Assembly: GCA_018666775.1 (NCBI GenBank)
Contig: JABIXC010000017.1
Location: 62,001-126,000 of the forward strand
Source of the DNA: Rhodospirillales bacterium
GTDB taxonomy: Bacteria; Pseudomonadota; Alphaproteobacteria; SMXQ01
Direction of reading: 5' to 3'
DNA: 64,000 nt
The position numbers and the translations under genes are program-made. Of this stretch, positions 25,418 through 35,262 are shown piece after piece. The first letter of the stretch is position 1, and each line of letters starts with the position of its first letter. The notes beneath the pieces were generated by a model that was not told where the DNA came from, searched no databases, and saw only the letters and a list, made by a program, of their open reading frames with translations.

Positions 25418-25502
25418 GCGGGCGTGGCGGAATTGGTAGACGCGCAGGCTTTAGGTGCCTGTTTCTACGGAAGTGGGAGTTCGAGTCTCCCCGCCCGCAC
25501 CA
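25418..25502 (+). tRNA. tRNA-Leu (TAG anticodon)
   Basis: Acceptor GCGGGCG pairs with CGCCCGC, the anticodon stem CAGGC/GCCTG encloses TAG at 25452-25454, and a long variable arm marks a class II tRNA. T-loop is TTCGAGT and CCA is encoded at 25500-25502. Confidence 0.97.
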
Positions 25503-25759
25503 TTTTTGGACCAGAATTAGATGACCATCGGCACGATAATAGCACTGTGTGGGTGTTGGGGACTGGTCAGGGGCTCGGATTTCTGATAACACCGGCCCGA
25601 TTTTCGAATTTCCGAAGAACAACATTTTCTGATGTTCCCGAAGGTTCTGTTTTTTCTGGTACTTTATGCCGGTTTTGGAAACAAGATTGAGCAAGCAAAG
25701 AAGTGCTAGGTGATTGAACACTGAAACACGTTAGACAATAGCAAGAGAGCGAGATCCTG

Positions 25760-27349
25760 ATGCAGGTCGAAGAAATAAAAATTGAAACCCCTTTAACGCG
25801 GCAATTCACCATTACGGTTCCAGCTGATGATATTGAGGGCAAAGTGTCCGAACGTCTCGCGGAATTGGGCAAGACTGTCAAAATGCCGGGCTTCCGCCCA
25901 GGTCATGTGCCCGCGAATATCCTGCGCAAGCAGTATGGACCGCGCATCATGGGTGAAGTTCTTGAACGCGCCCTTTCGGACAGCTCGGCTGAGGTCATGA
26001 AAGAAAAGGACCTGCGTCCTGCCATGCAGCCCCAGGTCAAGATCGAAAATTTTGATGAAGGCAAGGATCTGGTTTATTCGATCACCATTGAAATCATGCC
26101 AGACATCGAACCTGTTGATTTTGCCAAGATCAAGCTTGAAAACCCTGTGGTCGCACTTGAAGATTCCATGGTTGATGAAGCGCTTGAGCGGATTGCAGCA
26201 GAACAAAAAGTTTTCGAAAAAACCGATGAAGACCGCGCATCCGTCACAGAAGACGCGCTTTTGGTTGATTTCACAGGCCGCGTGGACGGTGTCGAATTTC
26301 CTGGCGGTGCCGCCAAGGATTTCCAGCTTGAACTGGATTCCCAAAACTTCATTCCCGGCTTCATTGAACAAGTCGTGGGTGCAAAGCCCGGGGAAAATCG
26401 CAAGATCAAGGTGACGTTCCCAACCGATTATGGTGCCGAAGATATGGCCGGCAAGGACGCTGAATTTGAAATCGATGTTAAGGAATTGCGGGTTCGCAAA
26501 GGGATCGAGATCAATGATGAATTGGCCAAGGCTGCAGGGCTGGAATCCCTTGATGCCATGAAAGACGCCATTCGCGAACGGATGGGATCTGAATATGGGT
26601 CAATTTCCCGTAACCGTCTGAAGCGCAGCCTTCTTGATCAGCTTGCCGATTTGGCCAATTTTGAAATTCCGGCCCGCATGGCCGACCATGAATTTGCCCA
26701 AATCTGGCAAAATATTTCAGGTGAGCCGCTGGAAAGCCCGGAACAAGATCACGAAGGCCATGACCATGGCGATCATGAAGGCCATGATCACGGAGATCAG
26801 GGGGCGGCTGACCAAAAAGTCGATCCTGCTGCTCAGGCACGCTTTCAGGAGTTCCTGAAAGAATCAGGCAAAACAGTCGATGAATTGAAAGAAGAATACC
26901 GCGGTATTGCCGCACGCCGGGTGCGTCTCGGCTTATTGCTGACAGAAACCGGCCGGGAAAATAACATCACGGTTGCTGATGAAGAATTAAACCGTGCGGT
27001 CGTTACCGAAGCCCAGCGTTTCCCGGGCCAGGAACAGCAGGTGGTTGAATTCTATCAAAAGGACCCCGCAGCCAGAGAACAACTGCGCGCACCTTTGTTT
27101 GAAGACAAAGTGATCGATTTTGTTCTTGAATTGGCATCGGTCAGCGACAAGTCCGTCACCGCCGACGAGCTGATGGCAGAACCCGGCGAAAGTGCGGGTG
27201 AAGATGAGGGCAAACCCAAGGCCAAGGCGAAGAAAAAAGCCGCCCCTAAAAAAGCCGCCCCTAAAAAAGCCGCCCCTAAAAAAGCCGCTCCTAAAAAAGC
27301 AGATGCCAAAAAGAAAGCACCTGCAAAGAAAAAAGAAGCTAAAAAGTAA
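25760..27349 (+). CDS. tig: Trigger factor with His-rich insert and Lys-rich repetitive C-terminal tail
   Basis: A 529-residue ribosome-bound chaperone and peptidyl-prolyl isomerase, about 90 residues longer than usual. The ribosome-binding loop is present as GFRPGHVP, the FKBP-type PPIase domain occupies ~150-245 ([12 protein letters not shown]), and the helical C-domain follows. A His/Asp/Gly-rich segment at ~330-347 ([13 protein letters not shown]) interrupts the C-domain and could bind metal. Residues ~490-529 are (KKAAP)n plus further Lys/Ala, encoded by a 15-bp tandem repeat. It is the first gene of the tig-clpP-clpX-lon group. Confidence 0.95.
   Translation: MQVEEIKIETPLTRQFTITVPADDIEGKVSERLAELGKTVKMPGFRPGHVPANILRKQYGPRIMGEVLERALSDSSAEVMKEKDLRPAMQPQVKIENFDEGKDLVYSITIEIMPDIEPVDFAKIKLENPVVALEDSMVDEALERIAAEQKVFEKTDEDRASVTEDALLVDFTGRVDGVEFPGGAAKDFQLELDSQNFIPGFIEQVVGAKPGENRKIKVTFPTDYGAEDMAGKDAEFEIDVKELRVRKGIEINDELAKAAGLESLDAMKDAIRERMGSEYGSISRNRLKRSLLDQLADLANFEIPARMADHEFAQIWQNISGEPLESPEQDHEGHDHGDHEGHDHGDQGAADQKVDPAAQARFQEFLKESGKTVDELKEEYRGIAARRVRLGLLLTETGRENNITVADEELNRAVVTEAQRFPGQEQQVVEFYQKDPAAREQLRAPLFEDKVIDFVLELASVSDKSVTADELMAEPGESAGEDEGKPKAKAKKKAAPKKAAPKKAAPKKAAPKKADAKKKAPAKKKEAKK
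27233..27292 (+). repeat. 15-bp tandem repeat encoding (KKAAP)n in trigger factor
   Basis: Four consecutive 15-bp units AAAAAAGCCGCCCCT (27233, 27248, 27263, 27278; the last has one C-to-T change) and a fifth partial copy. Because the unit is a multiple of 3, copy-number change would lengthen or shorten the tail without breaking the frame. Confidence 0.95.
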
Positions 27350-27408
27350 CGTTTTGCAGCGTAACTTTGTACCTTCAATCAGTTGACACAAATAAGGGCC
27401 CAAAACCG

Positions 27409-28068
27409 ATGAGCGAACCGTCAGATTTTATTATGCAGAATCTTGTTCCCATGGTGGTCGAACAGACCAACCGGGGTGAGCGTGCCTATGACATCTATTC
27501 GCGGCTTCTGAAGGAACGCATCATTTTCCTTGTCGGTCCCATTGAAGACTCGGTGGCCAGTGTGGTGTGCGCACAGTTGCTATTTCTGGAAGCAGAAAGC
27601 CCCAACAAGGACATCTCGATCTACATCAATTCCCCCGGTGGGGTGGTGACGTCAGGGTTGGCCATTTATGACACCATGCAATACATCCGGCCTGATGTTT
27701 CTACCGTGTGCACCGGCCAGGCCGCATCAATGGGGTCGCTTTTGTTAGCCGCGGGCGCAAAAGGCAAGCGGTTTTGCCTGCCCAATTCGCGCATCATGAT
27801 TCACCAGCCCTCAGGCGGTGCGCAGGGTCAGGCAACAGATATTGAAATTCAGGCCCGTGAAATTCTGGCATTGCGTTCCCGGTTGAATGAAATTTATGCC
27901 GACCACACAGGCCAATCCGTGGATGTGATTTCTGATGCCGTGGAACGGGATAAATTTATGACCCCGGAAGCCGCAAAAGAATTTGGTCTTATTGACGAAG
28001 TGGTCGTATCAAGGCCGGTCAAAGAGGACGATTCTGACAGCAGTTCTGATGGCGGCGATAAAGATTAA
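27409..28068 (+). CDS. clpP: ATP-dependent Clp protease proteolytic subunit
   Basis: A 219-residue serine protease subunit. The triad is Ser107 (GQAASMG), His132 (MIHQPSGG) and Asp181 (ERDKFM), with the usual spacing of the family. It forms the tetradecameric chamber that works with ClpX and ClpA. ATG 27409 is used because AAGGG lies upstream and [20 protein letters not shown] fits the family N-terminus; an upstream TTG at 27367 is unlikely. The C-terminal ~12 residues are an Asp/Ser-rich tail. Confidence 0.97.
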   Translation: MSEPSDFIMQNLVPMVVEQTNRGERAYDIYSRLLKERIIFLVGPIEDSVASVVCAQLLFLEAESPNKDISIYINSPGGVVTSGLAIYDTMQYIRPDVSTVCTGQAASMGSLLLAAGAKGKRFCLPNSRIMIHQPSGGAQGQATDIEIQAREILALRSRLNEIYADHTGQSVDVISDAVERDKFMTPEAAKEFGLIDEVVVSRPVKEDDSDSSSDGGDKD

Positions 28069-28376
28069 AGACGCCCTTTAACGAAATCTTGAAGCCTTAT
28101 CGATAGCCTAATTGTGTGTTCTGTTAAGAATTGGACACAGAGAACATCATTTATTATGATGCGTTTTTGTGTTGTTTTCTTGGTTTGTTCCTTTTTTGTT
28201 TCTGAATTGTTGTAATTGCCTGTGGATAAAATCTTGTTTTTATTTGAAGTGTGCCCTCAGGCTGTGGCAAAGATGGTTGAAGCGAAGGGGGTTAAGTCCC
28301 CAGACAAGCGCAAAACGTTTTTATTAGGCTGTGATGTGCCTTTCATTGATGGCCTCACGAGGATGACGGAGAATCC
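28069..28376. other. clpP-clpX intergenic region
   Basis: 308 bp without a gene. It is AT-rich in the middle. A CTTGAA (28088-28093) followed 13 nt later by CCTAATT (28107-28113) is a weak RpoH-like candidate promoter. No terminator with a T-run and no RNA gene was recognised. Confidence 0.5.
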
Positions 28377-29633
28377 ATGAACAAGTCCACCGGCAGTGAT
28401 TCCAGGAACACCTTATATTGTTCGTTCTGCGGCAAAAGCCAGCACGAAGTGCGCAAGCTTATTGCAGGCCCAACGGTATTCATCTGTGATGAATGCGTTG
28501 AATTATGCATGGACATCATTCGTGAAGAGCACAAGACAACCCTTGTTCGCTCTCAGGATGGGGTGCCCTCGCCCCAAGACATCTGCACGGTGTTGGATGA
28601 TTATGTGATCGGCCAGCCGCACGCCAAGCGCGTGCTTTCGGTTGCTGTTCACAACCATTACAAACGCCTGGCCCATGGCTCCAAGTCCAATGATGTTGAA
28701 TTGGCCAAATCAAATATCTTACTGGTTGGCCCCACCGGTTGTGGCAAGACCCTGCTGGCCCAGACGCTGGCCCGAATCCTTGATGTGCCCTTTACGATGG
28801 CCGATGCGACCACGCTGACCGAAGCGGGTTACGTGGGCGAAGATGTTGAAAACATCATCCTTAAATTGTTGCAGGCCGCAGATTATAATGTTGAACGCGC
28901 CCAGCGTGGCATCGTCTATATCGACGAAGTGGACAAAATCAGCCGCAAATCAGACAACCCCTCCATCACCCGTGATGTATCGGGTGAAGGTGTCCAGCAG
29001 GCCCTTTTGAAGATCATGGAAGGGACCGTTGCATCCGTGCCGCCCCAGGGTGGGCGCAAGCATCCCCAGCAGGAATTCCTGCAAGTGGATACAACCAACA
29101 TCCTGTTTATCTGTGGTGGGGCATTTGCCGGCCTTGAAAAAATTATTTCAGCGCGTGGAATAAGCACGTCCATCGGTTTTGGCGCCGAGGTCAGTGCACC
29201 GGAAGATAAATTGACCGGTGAGGTCCTGCGTGATGTCGAACCAGAAGACCTTTTGGGGTTTGGCCTTATTCCGGAATTTGTCGGTCGTTTGCCGGTGGTT
29301 GCGACCCTGATGGATCTTGATGAAGATGCGCTGATCCAGATTCTGACAGAACCGAAGAATGCATTGGTTAAACAGTACCAGCTTTTATTTGAAATGGAAG
29401 AAGTGGCCCTCGATTTTACGGAAGATGCGCTGAAGACCATTGCGCAGAAAGCCGTTGCGCGCAAAACGGGCGCCCGTGGATTGCGATCAATCATGGAAGG
29501 GATTCTTCTGGAGCCGATGTTTGATCTGCCGGGCCTTGAAGGCGTCGAAGAAATCGTCATCAATGGCGAAGTGGTGGATGAGCGTTCAAAACCGCTTTAC
29601 ATCTATTCCGATCGCCGCGAAGACAGCGCCTGA
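28377..29633 (+). CDS. clpX: ATP-dependent Clp protease ATP-binding subunit ClpX
   Basis: A 418-residue AAA+ unfoldase. The N-terminal C4 zinc-binding domain is [14 protein letters not shown] and ICDECVELC (residues ~16-43). The Walker A motif is GPTGCGKT, Walker B is [10 protein letters not shown], and the ClpP-contacting IGF-like loop is [10 protein letters not shown]. It recognises tagged substrates and feeds them to ClpP. Its length and motifs are normal. Confidence 0.98.
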   Translation: MNKSTGSDSRNTLYCSFCGKSQHEVRKLIAGPTVFICDECVELCMDIIREEHKTTLVRSQDGVPSPQDICTVLDDYVIGQPHAKRVLSVAVHNHYKRLAHGSKSNDVELAKSNILLVGPTGCGKTLLAQTLARILDVPFTMADATTLTEAGYVGEDVENIILKLLQAADYNVERAQRGIVYIDEVDKISRKSDNPSITRDVSGEGVQQALLKIMEGTVASVPPQGGRKHPQQEFLQVDTTNILFICGGAFAGLEKIISARGISTSIGFGAEVSAPEDKLTGEVLRDVEPEDLLGFGLIPEFVGRLPVVATLMDLDEDALIQILTEPKNALVKQYQLLFEMEEVALDFTEDALKTIAQKAVARKTGARGLRSIMEGILLEPMFDLPGLEGVEEIVINGEVVDERSKPLYIYSDRREDSA

Positions 29634-29710
29634 TTAAACGCCCCTTATCACGCGCAATTGGCAGCTTTAACAGGCACTTTCGCCCATGCCATTTTTGTAC
29701 ATAATTGCCC

Positions 29711-29740
29711 CTTGATTTATTCTGCACCACCACCACATAT
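29711..29740 (+). promoter_or_regulatory. RpoH (heat shock)-like promoter for lon
   Basis: CTTGATT (29711-29717) and CCACATAT (29733-29740) are separated by 15 nt and match the sigma-32 pattern CTTGAAA / CCCCATNT at most positions. The predicted leader before the lon ATG is about 95 nt. Heat-shock control of lon is well known in proteobacteria. Confidence 0.5.
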
Positions 29741-29841
29741 GGTGTGACGCGGATTTTTGTGTCTGACAGGTTGATTAACCATTCTGTTGGATTATTCGTG
29801 TATGATTTTATGTTTTTAACGGTTGAGGTCTAAAACTGGCT

Positions 29842-32238
29842 ATGCTCGAACCCTCTGAAGGCGTTCTTTACCCCGTTCTTCCACTGCGTGATATCGTGGT
29901 TTTCCCCCATATGATTGTGCCGCTGTTTGTCGGCCGGGAAAAATCGGTTCATGCCCTTGAAAGTGTCATGAAGGAAGACAAGCAAATTCTGCTTGTGGCC
30001 CAGAAAGACGCTGGCATGGATGATCCGAAGCCCGATGATATCCATGCGGTTGGTACTGTTGGCACTATTTTGCAGTTGCTGAAATTACCCGATGGCACCG
30101 TTAAGGTCCTGATGGAAGGTGGATCACGCGCGCGCATCCAATCCTATGAAGAAAAAGGCGATTTCTATCAGGCCTACGCCCAATCTATCCCAGAGCAGGA
30201 TTCTGATCCCAAAGAACTCGAAGCGTTGTCCCGTTCGGTCATTACCCAGTTTGAACAATACATCAAGCTCAACAAAAAGATTCCCCCCGAAGTGGTTGTG
30301 TCTCTCAACCAGATCGATGAACCGCCAAGGCTTGCCGATACGGTGGCATCCCACCTGGCACTCAAGGTTTCGGAAAAGCAGGAAATTCTGGAAATTGACA
30401 GTGTTGCCCTGCGCCTGGAAAAAGTTCTGTCCTTCATGGAATCAGAAATTGGCGTGCTTCAGGTGGAAAAGCGCATTCGCAACCGGGTCAAGCGCCAGAT
30501 GGAAAAGACCCAGCGCGAATATTATTTGAACGAACAGCTCAAAGCGATCCAGAAAGAACTGGGTGAAGGCGAAGACGGCAAGGATGAGCTGGGCGAGTTG
30601 GAAGAAAAAATCAAGAAAACGAGGCTTACCAAGGAAGCCGAGGAAAAGGCCGTAGGGGAGCTGAAAAAACTGCGCTCCATGGGCCCAATGTCGGCGGAAG
30701 CCACGGTGGTGCGCAACTACCTCGACTGGATTCTGGGCATTCCCTGGAAAAAGCGCACGCGCGTCAAAAATGACATCAACGCTGCCGAGAAAATTCTCAA
30801 CGAAGATCATTATGGTCTGGAAAAAGTCAAAGAACGCATTCTTGAGTATTTGGCCGTGCAGCAGCGGGTGAAGAAACTCAACGGCCCAATCCTGTGCCTT
30901 GTTGGACCTCCGGGTGTTGGTAAAACGTCGCTTGGCAAATCTGTCGCCCGCGCAACTGGGCGGAATTTCGTTCGCATGTCTCTGGGCGGTGTGCGGGATG
31001 AAGCCGAAATACGGGGCCACAGGCGGACCTATATTGGGTCAATGCCGGGCAAAGTGGTTCAGGGCATGCGTAAGGCAAAATCGTCAAACCCCCTGTTTCT
31101 GCTTGATGAAATTGACAAGCTGGGCGCCGATTTTCGCGGGGATCCTTCATCGGCACTTCTGGAAGTGCTGGACCCGGAACAAAATTCGACCTTTAACGAT
31201 CATTATCTAGAGGTTGATTACGATCTTTCCGATGTCATGTTCCTGACGACGGCAAATACGCTACGGATGCCCCAGCCCCTGATGGATCGCATGGAGATCA
31301 TCCGTATTCCCGGGTACACCGAAGATGAAAAGCGAGAGATCGCAAAACGGCATCTGATCCCGAAAATCATGAAATCCCATGGCCTGAAGAAGGATGAATG
31401 GGCAATTTCTGATGACGCATTGCTTGATCTGATCCGTTATTACACGCGCGAAGCCGGTGTTCGTAACCTTGAACGCGAGCTGGCAACCCTGCAGCGCAAG
31501 GCGGTGAAGGAAATTGTGTCGACAAAGACGACAAAGGTTAAAATCACCCGCCGCAACCTCAAAACCTATTCCGGGGTGCGCCGTTATCGCTTTGGTGAGG
31601 TTGAGGCCGAAGATATGGTCGGCCTGACCACGGGGCTTGCCTGGACAGAAGTGGGTGGCGAATTGCTGTCCATTGAAGCGGTTATTGTGCCGGGCAAGGG
31701 CCCCATCAAACACACCGGCAAGCTTGGTGATGTGATGCAGGAATCGGTTCAGGCAGCAGATTCATATGTGCGCTCACGCCTGCTCAAGTTTGGCGTCAAG
31801 CCAACGGTGTTTGATAGCAAGTCAATCCACGTTCACGTTCCCGAAGGTGCCACACCAAAGGATGGCCCATCAGCGGGTGTTGCCATGGCAACATCCATTG
31901 TCTCTGTTCTGACATCCAACCCGGTGCGCAGAGACGTGGCCATGACGGGTGAAATTACCCTGCGTGGCAGTGTGTTTCCGATTGGCGGATTGAAGGAAAA
32001 ATTACTCGCAGCCCTTCGCGGCGGAATCAAAACCGTCCTCATTCCAAAGGATAATGAAAAAGATCTCGACGATATTCCCGATAATGTGAAACGGGGTATG
32101 GAAATTATTCCGGTTTCGTCATTGGATGAAGTTCTGGAAAAAGCGCTGGTGAATCCCCTGGTTCCCATTGAATGGATTGACCCTGCCGACATCGCTGCCG
32201 GTGAAAAGGGCTCAGACCATGGTGTGGTCACGCATTGA
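29842..32238 (+). CDS. lon: ATP-dependent protease Lon (LonA)
   Basis: A 798-residue soluble AAA+ protease. The N-terminal LAN substrate-binding domain (1-~200) begins [16 protein letters not shown], the ATPase has GPPGVGKTS and [10 protein letters not shown], and the protease domain has the catalytic Ser in [10 protein letters not shown] and Lys in [10 protein letters not shown]. It degrades damaged and regulatory proteins. Gene order clpX-lon-hup is the common alphaproteobacterial one. A terminator follows at 32285. Confidence 0.98.
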   Translation: MLEPSEGVLYPVLPLRDIVVFPHMIVPLFVGREKSVHALESVMKEDKQILLVAQKDAGMDDPKPDDIHAVGTVGTILQLLKLPDGTVKVLMEGGSRARIQSYEEKGDFYQAYAQSIPEQDSDPKELEALSRSVITQFEQYIKLNKKIPPEVVVSLNQIDEPPRLADTVASHLALKVSEKQEILEIDSVALRLEKVLSFMESEIGVLQVEKRIRNRVKRQMEKTQREYYLNEQLKAIQKELGEGEDGKDELGELEEKIKKTRLTKEAEEKAVGELKKLRSMGPMSAEATVVRNYLDWILGIPWKKRTRVKNDINAAEKILNEDHYGLEKVKERILEYLAVQQRVKKLNGPILCLVGPPGVGKTSLGKSVARATGRNFVRMSLGGVRDEAEIRGHRRTYIGSMPGKVVQGMRKAKSSNPLFLLDEIDKLGADFRGDPSSALLEVLDPEQNSTFNDHYLEVDYDLSDVMFLTTANTLRMPQPLMDRMEIIRIPGYTEDEKREIAKRHLIPKIMKSHGLKKDEWAISDDALLDLIRYYTREAGVRNLERELATLQRKAVKEIVSTKTTKVKITRRNLKTYSGVRRYRFGEVEAEDMVGLTTGLAWTEVGGELLSIEAVIVPGKGPIKHTGKLGDVMQESVQAADSYVRSRLLKFGVKPTVFDSKSIHVHVPEGATPKDGPSAGVAMATSIVSVLTSNPVRRDVAMTGEITLRGSVFPIGGLKEKLLAALRGGIKTVLIPKDNEKDLDDIPDNVKRGMEIIPVSSLDEVLEKALVNPLVPIEWIDPADIAAGEKGSDHGVVTH

Positions 32239-32284
32239 GATAACGTTGTTACGCATTGAATTAATGGCATAATCAATTATAGAG

Positions 32285-32316
32285 CCGCGGCATCAGTTTA
32301 TGGTGTCGCGGTTTTT
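32285..32316 (+). terminator. Rho-independent terminator of lon
   Basis: CCGCG pairs with CGCGG and an inner GCATCA/TGGTGT helix adds six pairs (two wobble), closing loop GTTTA; five T follow. Confidence 0.85.
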
Positions 32317-32335
32317 CTGTTTTGTGAAATCGAAA

Positions 32336-32376
32336 AAAACAGCGTGCTGTTTTGATTCACTTTCCATTTATGGAAA
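32336..32376. promoter_or_regulatory. two perfect palindromes upstream of hup
   Basis: AAAACAGC/GCTGTTTT around GT (32336-32353) and TTTCCAT/ATGGAAA around TT (32361-32376) are perfect inverted repeats in a strongly AT-rich stretch. They lie ~65-100 bp upstream of the predicted hup promoter -35 and may be protein-binding sites. Confidence 0.4.
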
Positions 32377-32439
32377 AATTTATAAAACAAATTCAAGCAA
32401 AAAAAATGAAAAAACCTGTTGATAACCGGTCTTCTTCGA

Positions 32440-32469
32440 TTGACGTCTACCCGTTGAGTTGCTTAGACT
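32440..32469 (+). promoter_or_regulatory. sigma-70-like promoter of hup
   Basis: TTGACG at 32440-32445 and TAGACT at 32464-32469 with an 18-nt spacer. Transcription would start about 55-60 nt before the hup start codon. Confidence 0.4.
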
Positions 32470-32532
32470 TCACGCGTGCATAGGTGCCACGCATTTATGT
32501 TTTGACGAATAATCTTACAGAGGGGGTTGCCA

Positions 32533-32811
32533 GTGAACAAAAATGATCTCGTAGCGGCAGTTGCATCGTCGTCCGGACTTTCCAAGGCTGATTCAACTAA
32601 GGCCGTTGATTGCGTTTTCGAGACAATCACCGGAACATTAAAAGGCGGTGATGATGTGCGGCTCGTAGGCTTTGGCACATTTAATGTCGTCGCCAGAAAA
32701 GCTTCTGTTGGTCGTAATCCACGTACCGGCGAAAGCATTCAGATTCCTGCTTCAAACCAGCCCAAGTTTAAGGCTGGTAAAGGGCTCAAAGACGCGGTCA
32801 ACAACCGCTAG
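32533..32811 (+). CDS. hup: DNA-binding protein HU
   Basis: A 92-residue nucleoid protein of standard HU length. It starts at GTG 32533 behind AGGGGG (32521-32526), giving MNKNDLVAAVA. The beta-arm signature VGRNPRTGE and the C-terminal KFKAGKGLKDAVN are present. It bends and compacts DNA as a homodimer or heterodimer. A terminator follows directly. Confidence 0.97.
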   Translation: MNKNDLVAAVASSSGLSKADSTKAVDCVFETITGTLKGGDDVRLVGFGTFNVVARKASVGRNPRTGESIQIPASNQPKFKAGKGLKDAVNNR

Positions 32812-32832
32812 TCTTTATGAACCAATTGAAAA

Positions 32833-32864
32833 GGCCGATTGCTGGTTTAGCAGTCGGCCTTTTT
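32833..32864 (+). terminator. Rho-independent terminator of hup
   Basis: GGCCGATTGCT pairs with AGCAGTCGGCC over an 11-bp stem (one G-T pair), loop GGTTT, followed by TTTTT. Confidence 0.93.
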
Positions 32865-32915
32865 GATTCTTAGTGCCGGTTTTTGATCTTTACATTTGGC
32901 CCTGTTATTTTTTGT

Positions 32916-32943
32916 TTGAAGGCCTTATATGTTGCCCTATCAG
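32916..32943 (+). promoter_or_regulatory. possible promoter of tRNA-Val
   Basis: TTGAAG (32916-32921) and TATCAG (32938-32943) with a 16-nt spacer place the start about 12 nt before the tRNA. Match quality is moderate. Confidence 0.35.
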
Positions 32944-32961
32944 GCGACATCACACCCTATA

Positions 32962-33037
32962 GGGCGGTTAGCTCAGTTGGAAGAGCGTCTCGTTTACACC
33001 GAGAGGGTCGGCGGTTCGAGCCCGTCACCGCCCACCA
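32962..33037 (+). tRNA. tRNA-Val (TAC anticodon)
   Basis: Acceptor GGGCGGT pairs with ACCGCCC, the anticodon stem TCTCG/CGAGA encloses TAC at 32995-32997, T-loop is TTCGAGC, and CCA is encoded at 33035-33037. A degenerate second copy lies 2.2 kb downstream at 35263-35333. Confidence 0.97.
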
Positions 33038-33326
33038 TCGCATGGCCCATTTCCTGACTATTGTAGAATTACCAAGCTGCATTTCAGGATGCGCAGTTTC
33101 TTCAAAATTAAAAAAATCTCGTGCAGCGCATTGGAAACCATGTGTTTTAACCAAAAAACAATATTTAATGGCTATTATACAATGGCTTAGCAATTTGTAT
33201 GTTCCGGGGGGCGGGACGATTACGACATCTTTTCAAAGGGGCCGCCATTCGGCGTGTGTTCGCAAGTAAGGCGAATGCCCAATTTAATATAAACGGCAGA
33301 GATCAACAGTGAGCAAAGAGGGGCTT
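33038..33326. other. gene-free left end of the tRNA-Val insert
   Basis: This AT-rich stretch has no convincing gene. Open frames that cross it are extensions of the tRNA region and match nothing. A GGGG Shine-Dalgarno appears at its right end for the signal-peptide ORF. Confidence 0.5.
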
Positions 33327-33431
33327 ATGCCTGAGAATTCGTGGAAAGGGTACTGGCATCGTGATGGTATCGCTATTGCAATTTGTTTGGCGATGGCCAC
33401 TGTGCCAGCCATTGCTGGTGACAAAAAATGA
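33327..33431 (+). other. Signal-peptide ORF cut off from the inverse-autotransporter barrel by TGA
   Basis: From ATG 33327 (GAGGGG just upstream) the frame encodes 34 residues: a polar start, a hydrophobic core (GIAIAICLAMATVPAIA) and a cleavage-like end, then TGA at 33429-33431. The same frame reopens at once and runs on into the beta-barrel. The two pieces therefore look like one ancestral gene with a nonsense mutation. A sequencing error, stop-codon readthrough or reinitiation at GTG 33438 are alternatives. Confidence 0.75.
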
Positions 33432-33437
33432 GAAACG

Positions 33438-34328
33438 GTGGGGCAAATACGGTCCCTCGTCCAAGACGGCATATCGATCGCCAAATCCGACGATGCCGGA
33501 GGCGCTTTAAAAAGCAAACTGGCAGACCACGGCGCAAAAATTGCGGAAGGGCTGTCAAAGACGGTTGTTTCGCCGTTCGTCGATTATGTCGAGACATCAG
33601 CCAGAGCCGGGGATTCCCTTGCCGGATCGTCCTATGAAATATTGGCGGTGAAAGCTTATGATAATGCCGGACAGCGCGATGGCTACTTTTTCAATCAGTT
33701 GGGCTTCAGTTATTTTGATCACAGAAAAACTGTGAACTTAGGGATTGGCTACCGCCAATTTATGCTCAATAAAAAGTTGCTGTTTGGCGTAAACAGTTTT
33801 TATGATCACGAATTTCCGAACGATCATAAGCGCTGGGGATTTGGCTTCGAAGCAAAATCATCCATTTTTGGTTTCGGCTTTAACAGATACCTTGGGCTTT
33901 CGGATTATCGTGAGGACCGGAGTGGTACTGATTCCAAAGCCCTAGATGGGATGGATATTCGTGCCGAACTTGCGTTGCCATATTTCCCCGGAGCAAAAAT
34001 TAATTACAATTATTTTGCCTGGGAAGGCGATGGCACGGCCGCGGATTTGAGCGGCGAGAAGCTTTCGTTGAGGGGGCAGTTATTCAAAAACCTTACAATT
34101 GATGCAGGGCGCACCTTTTATAAAAATGACGCGCGCGATGATGATAACTGGGTAAAGATCTCGTTTACTTGGGCCCTCAACCAGAAAGACACCGGACCGT
34201 CAATGTTCCAGGTGGCGGACACGGCATACAGCTTTAAGGAAATTGATTACGAACGTTACAGGCCGGTGCGTCGGGAAAACAAAATCATCAAACAAAAAGA
34301 ATTCTCAGCGCAAGTTACGGGGAACTAG
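33438..34328 (+). CDS. Inverse autotransporter (intimin-type) beta-barrel domain protein, no passenger
   Basis: At most 296 residues from GTG 33438. The outer-membrane barrel domain of intimin/invasin proteins is recognised by FFNQLGFSYFDHRKTVNLGIGYRQ, GVNSFYDHEFPNDHKRWGFGFE and the repeated aromatic beta-strands that follow. The periplasmic linker precedes it. Unlike intimins there is no C-terminal passenger: the protein ends shortly after the barrel. The export signal is in frame upstream but separated by TGA, so a product started at this GTG would lack it. Five bp downstream begins a separate secreted protein. Base composition is AT-richer than the flanking core genes. Confidence 0.75.
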   Translation: MGQIRSLVQDGISIAKSDDAGGALKSKLADHGAKIAEGLSKTVVSPFVDYVETSARAGDSLAGSSYEILAVKAYDNAGQRDGYFFNQLGFSYFDHRKTVNLGIGYRQFMLNKKLLFGVNSFYDHEFPNDHKRWGFGFEAKSSIFGFGFNRYLGLSDYREDRSGTDSKALDGMDIRAELALPYFPGAKINYNYFAWEGDGTAADLSGEKLSLRGQLFKNLTIDAGRTFYKNDARDDDNWVKISFTWALNQKDTGPSMFQVADTAYSFKEIDYERYRPVRRENKIIKQKEFSAQVTGN

Positions 34329-34333
34329 AGAAT

Positions 34334-35158
34334 ATGAAACAGTTTAAATTTCTACTCGTTATTTTTTGCCTTGGCGCGGTTGTTTTTACAACACCATCTC
34401 ACGCTGCAGAGCTGACATGTACCAGCGGTGATGTGACTGGATTAGGATCAGGGGATTATTGCTACACCGAGCCAACCTATTATGGAATTACGGTGTATGA
34501 AATGGGGGTTTGTACCGCGGCACCGACTGCCCCGACGACAACGGCGGTTGTCGATGCGCCAAACTGTCATACTGTGTTTACAAGTTCTGCAGGGTCGTTG
34601 GTTGAAGTTCAAAACGGTGGAACAAGCACGCCGTCTGGAACGTTTACGCGTCCCCCTAACGGCACCTATACGCACGGATATATGCGTATGAACAATACAT
34701 TTTTGATTAAAGGAAGCCTTGATTTTGGGGCCTCCCATACCGATATCACGGATCAGTATTGTGTGACCAAGACGGCGACAACGGATAATGAAGGTTCAAA
34801 TTCCGCAAATACTTATACCTGCTCTGCTTCGCCAGGAACGCCCGGGACCGTGACAACAGAATTGACGGATTTTTCTGGCGGTGATCATTCAAATACAACG
34901 TCTGCGACGGTAGGCCAACTGACAGTTTATCTACTGGATTCAAATCAACATCTTGCAACTGCGGCGGAATGTACTCAGGCCGGTGCAGATGGAATTTTGG
35001 GGGTCCAAGCTTTTACCTCTGCCATTACCATGACAGACCAATCCACCGTCATGGACGCGACGATTACTGTTTCTCAAGGCATGACCGTGTCTGTCACGGG
35101 CACCAATGCGGCCGAGTTCGATAGTGGCCCATTTCAGTTGGTTCTTTCTGTCCAATGA
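34334..35158 (+). CDS. Secreted Cys- and Thr-rich protein of unknown function
   Basis: A 274-residue exported protein: a Lys-start hydrophobic signal peptide (cleavage near SHA-AE) and then a Ser/Thr/Gly-rich mature part with seven cysteines, mostly early and middle, suited to disulfide-bonded beta structure. I recognise no family. It begins 5 bp after the barrel gene and is likely co-transcribed. It may be the displaced passenger or partner of the barrel; this is inference only. Confidence 0.7.
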   Translation: MKQFKFLLVIFCLGAVVFTTPSHAAELTCTSGDVTGLGSGDYCYTEPTYYGITVYEMGVCTAAPTAPTTTAVVDAPNCHTVFTSSAGSLVEVQNGGTSTPSGTFTRPPNGTYTHGYMRMNNTFLIKGSLDFGASHTDITDQYCVTKTATTDNEGSNSANTYTCSASPGTPGTVTTELTDFSGGDHSNTTSATVGQLTVYLLDSNQHLATAAECTQAGADGILGVQAFTSAITMTDQSTVMDATITVSQGMTVSVTGTNAAEFDSGPFQLVLSVQ

Positions 35159-35262
35159 TTTGTTCGCGTTATCGCATCCTATAACAACCGCATGCCCCCT
35201 TCCAAAAAGCACAGTGGCCATGATTCAAAATTGAGGGGATATTGGCCCATCATCCTCTATCA

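Noticed and set aside
32957-33193. Minus-strand frame ending GSNRRPSRCKRDALPTELTA over tRNA-Val
   Set aside because: It is the antisense translation of the tRNA, a frequent false gene; the opposite-strand and tRNA-Leu frames (25364-25721) are rejected for the same reason.
33423-33431. Frameshift in the A6 run as the cause of the broken barrel gene
   Set aside because: The signal peptide and the barrel are already in the same frame, so a single-base indel would worsen the reading; a nonsense codon explains it.
33429-33431. TGA recoded as tryptophan or selenocysteine
   Set aside because: Many other genes here end at TGA (clpX, lon, coaX), so the code is standard, and no selenocysteine element or selenoprotein context was seen.
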